Source: Chloroflexota bacterium
GTDB taxonomy: Bacteria; Chloroflexota; Anaerolineae; Anaerolineales; Villigracilaceae
Direction: 5' to 3'
DNA length: 54,028 bases
Assembly: GCA_029782225.1 (NCBI GenBank)
Contig: JAKOVF010000383.1
Location: 1 to 54,028 of the forward strand
Below, in pieces: positions 53,371 through 54,028 of this stretch; positions within the stretch are counted from its first letter, which is position 1; every line of letters starts with the position of its first letter. The notes beneath the pieces are model-generated. The model was given only the letters and a program-made list of their open reading frames with translations, was not told where the DNA came from and searched no databases. A program made the position numbers and the translations under genes.

Positions 53371-54028
53371 TTATATAAAAGTTCCCTCGTCACGCTTCAG
53401 GAACATTCCCATCCCCGCCTTTCCGAGCCATTCTTCACCATCCACGAGCAACTTGCCGCGCAGGAAGACTTTCTCCGGGTATCCCACCAATTCCCAGCCT
53501 TCATATAGACTGTAGTCTGTGCGATGGTGTGAGTGGGCCACCCCATATTTCACGCGCTTCTCGGGATCCCAAATCACTACGTCTGCGTCTGACCCGGGTA
53601 AGAGCGCGCCTTTGCGTGGGTAGAGGCCAAATATCTTCGCAGGGTTGGTACTGGTGTAAGCCACGAATTGATTGGCGGTGATCCTTCCTGCACGCACACC
53701 ATAGGTCCACATGATTGGTAACCGATCCTGCACGCCAGGCAATCCGTTTGGGATTTTTGTGAAATCGTCCTTGCCTAGTTCCTTGCCCGGAATGACGACC
53801 TCTTTTCCTTCGTACACGATCGGTTTCGTGCCATCAAAGAAAAACGGACAATGATCCGTGCCGATGGTTTGCAGGATGTTATTCGTCAATCCTTCCCAGA
53901 TGCGCACGTTGTCCTTTTCGGTCCGCATCGGCGGCGAGCAAATCCACTTGGCGCCATCGGGACGACGAAGGTGATCGATTGTAAAGAAGAGATACGGGGG
54001 GCAGGTCTCACCCATGACTTTGACACCA
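53371..54028 (-). CDS. Hydantoinase/dihydropyrimidinase, C-terminal part (cut by window edge)
   Basis: At least 218 residues; the frame stays open to the window's right edge (GVKV before MGETCPPYLFF), so the Met there is internal. Family blocks: GETCPPYL, IGTDHCPFFF with the Asp-His metal/catalytic pair, NGLPGVQDRLPIMW, the TSTNPAKIFGLYPRKG block and ALLPGSDADVVIWDPE. Enzymes of this type (HyuA in the E. coli purine cluster) open cyclic amide rings. It is expected to act on hydantoin-like purine intermediates. First gene of a - strand pair with the carbonic-anhydrase-like gene. Confidence 0.9.
   Translation of the reverse strand, partial: GVKVMGETCPPYLFFTIDHLRRPDGAKWICSPPMRTEKDNVRIWEGLTNNILQTIGTDHCPFFFDGTKPIVYEGKEVVIPGKELGKDDFTKIPNGLPGVQDRLPIMWTYGVRAGRITANQFVAYTSTNPAKIFGLYPRKGALLPGSDADVVIWDPEKRVKYGVAHSHHRTDYSLYEGWELVGYPEKVFLRGKLLVDGEEWLGKAGMGMFLKRDEGTFI

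Overview
The window looks like a chromosomal segment from a Chloroflexota bacterium, probably class Anaerolineae. This is inferred from lipoproteins with long Thr/Pro/Ser/Ala-rich linkers after the lipobox, BMP-type ABC transporters with tandem permeases, HutC/UTRA-type GntR regulators, an XdhD-type fused molybdo-hydroxylase, and many dispersed palindromic repeats of the kind seen in environmental Anaerolineae. I found no rRNA, tRNA, CRISPR array, transposase or phage gene.

Layout. (1) 1-12.6 kb is mixed housekeeping and surface genes: a DUF6496-like basic protein, a Hint-domain lipoprotein, an SH3b lipoprotein, a small membrane protein, a decayed zinc-ribbon gene, an MFS transporter, an SGNH-hydrolase lipoprotein, a rhodanese-SufE-unknown protein operon behind a structured RNA, a formylglycine-generating-enzyme-type lipoprotein, a membrane protein, a NarL-type regulator, a GNAT acetyltransferase and a di-haem cytochrome c peroxidase. 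(2) 12.96-42.4 kb is all on the + strand and is the core of the window, a purine catabolism island: 8-oxoguanine-type deaminase, adenine deaminase, GntR, YgeY-like M20 hydrolase, an aspartate-carbamoyltransferase-like enzyme, a histidine phosphatase, a YgeW-like carbamoyltransferase and carbamate kinase; then an embedded four-gene surface-polymer operon; then two complete BMP/ABC purine-nucleoside-type importers with a second GntR between them; then a molybdenum hydroxylase FAD subunit and a fused 2Fe-2S/molybdopterin subunit, with a foreign-looking GIY-YIG nuclease gene between them. (3) 42.5-53 kb holds a threonine-synthase-like PLP enzyme, an AI-2E-family transporter, a GT2 glycosyltransferase, a PatB/MalY C-S lyase, a second SGNH hydrolase, an O-methyltransferase, a HEXXH-type protein, a lipoprotein, a thiolase, a PilZ protein and two tandem PlsC acyltransferases. 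(4) The right edge, on the - strand, has a short beta-carbonic-anhydrase-like protein and the C-terminal part of a hydantoinase/dihydropyrimidinase, which links back to purine/ureide breakdown.

How the genes may work together (inference built on known families): the ABC importers bring in nucleosides or purine bases, the two deaminases remove exocyclic amines, the molybdenum hydroxylase oxidises the ring, and hydantoinase/YgeY-type hydrolases open it. The carbamoyltransferases, run in the phosphorolytic direction, would release carbamoyl phosphate from ureido intermediates, and carbamate kinase would turn this into ATP. This resembles the E. coli yge/yqe/ssnA/xdh region and related anaerobic purine clusters. 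It differs in carrying a second, PyrB-like carbamoyltransferase that lacks key aspartate-binding residues, a threonine-synthase-like enzyme where a YgeX lyase might be expected, and a structured leader in front of the molybdo-hydroxylase genes.
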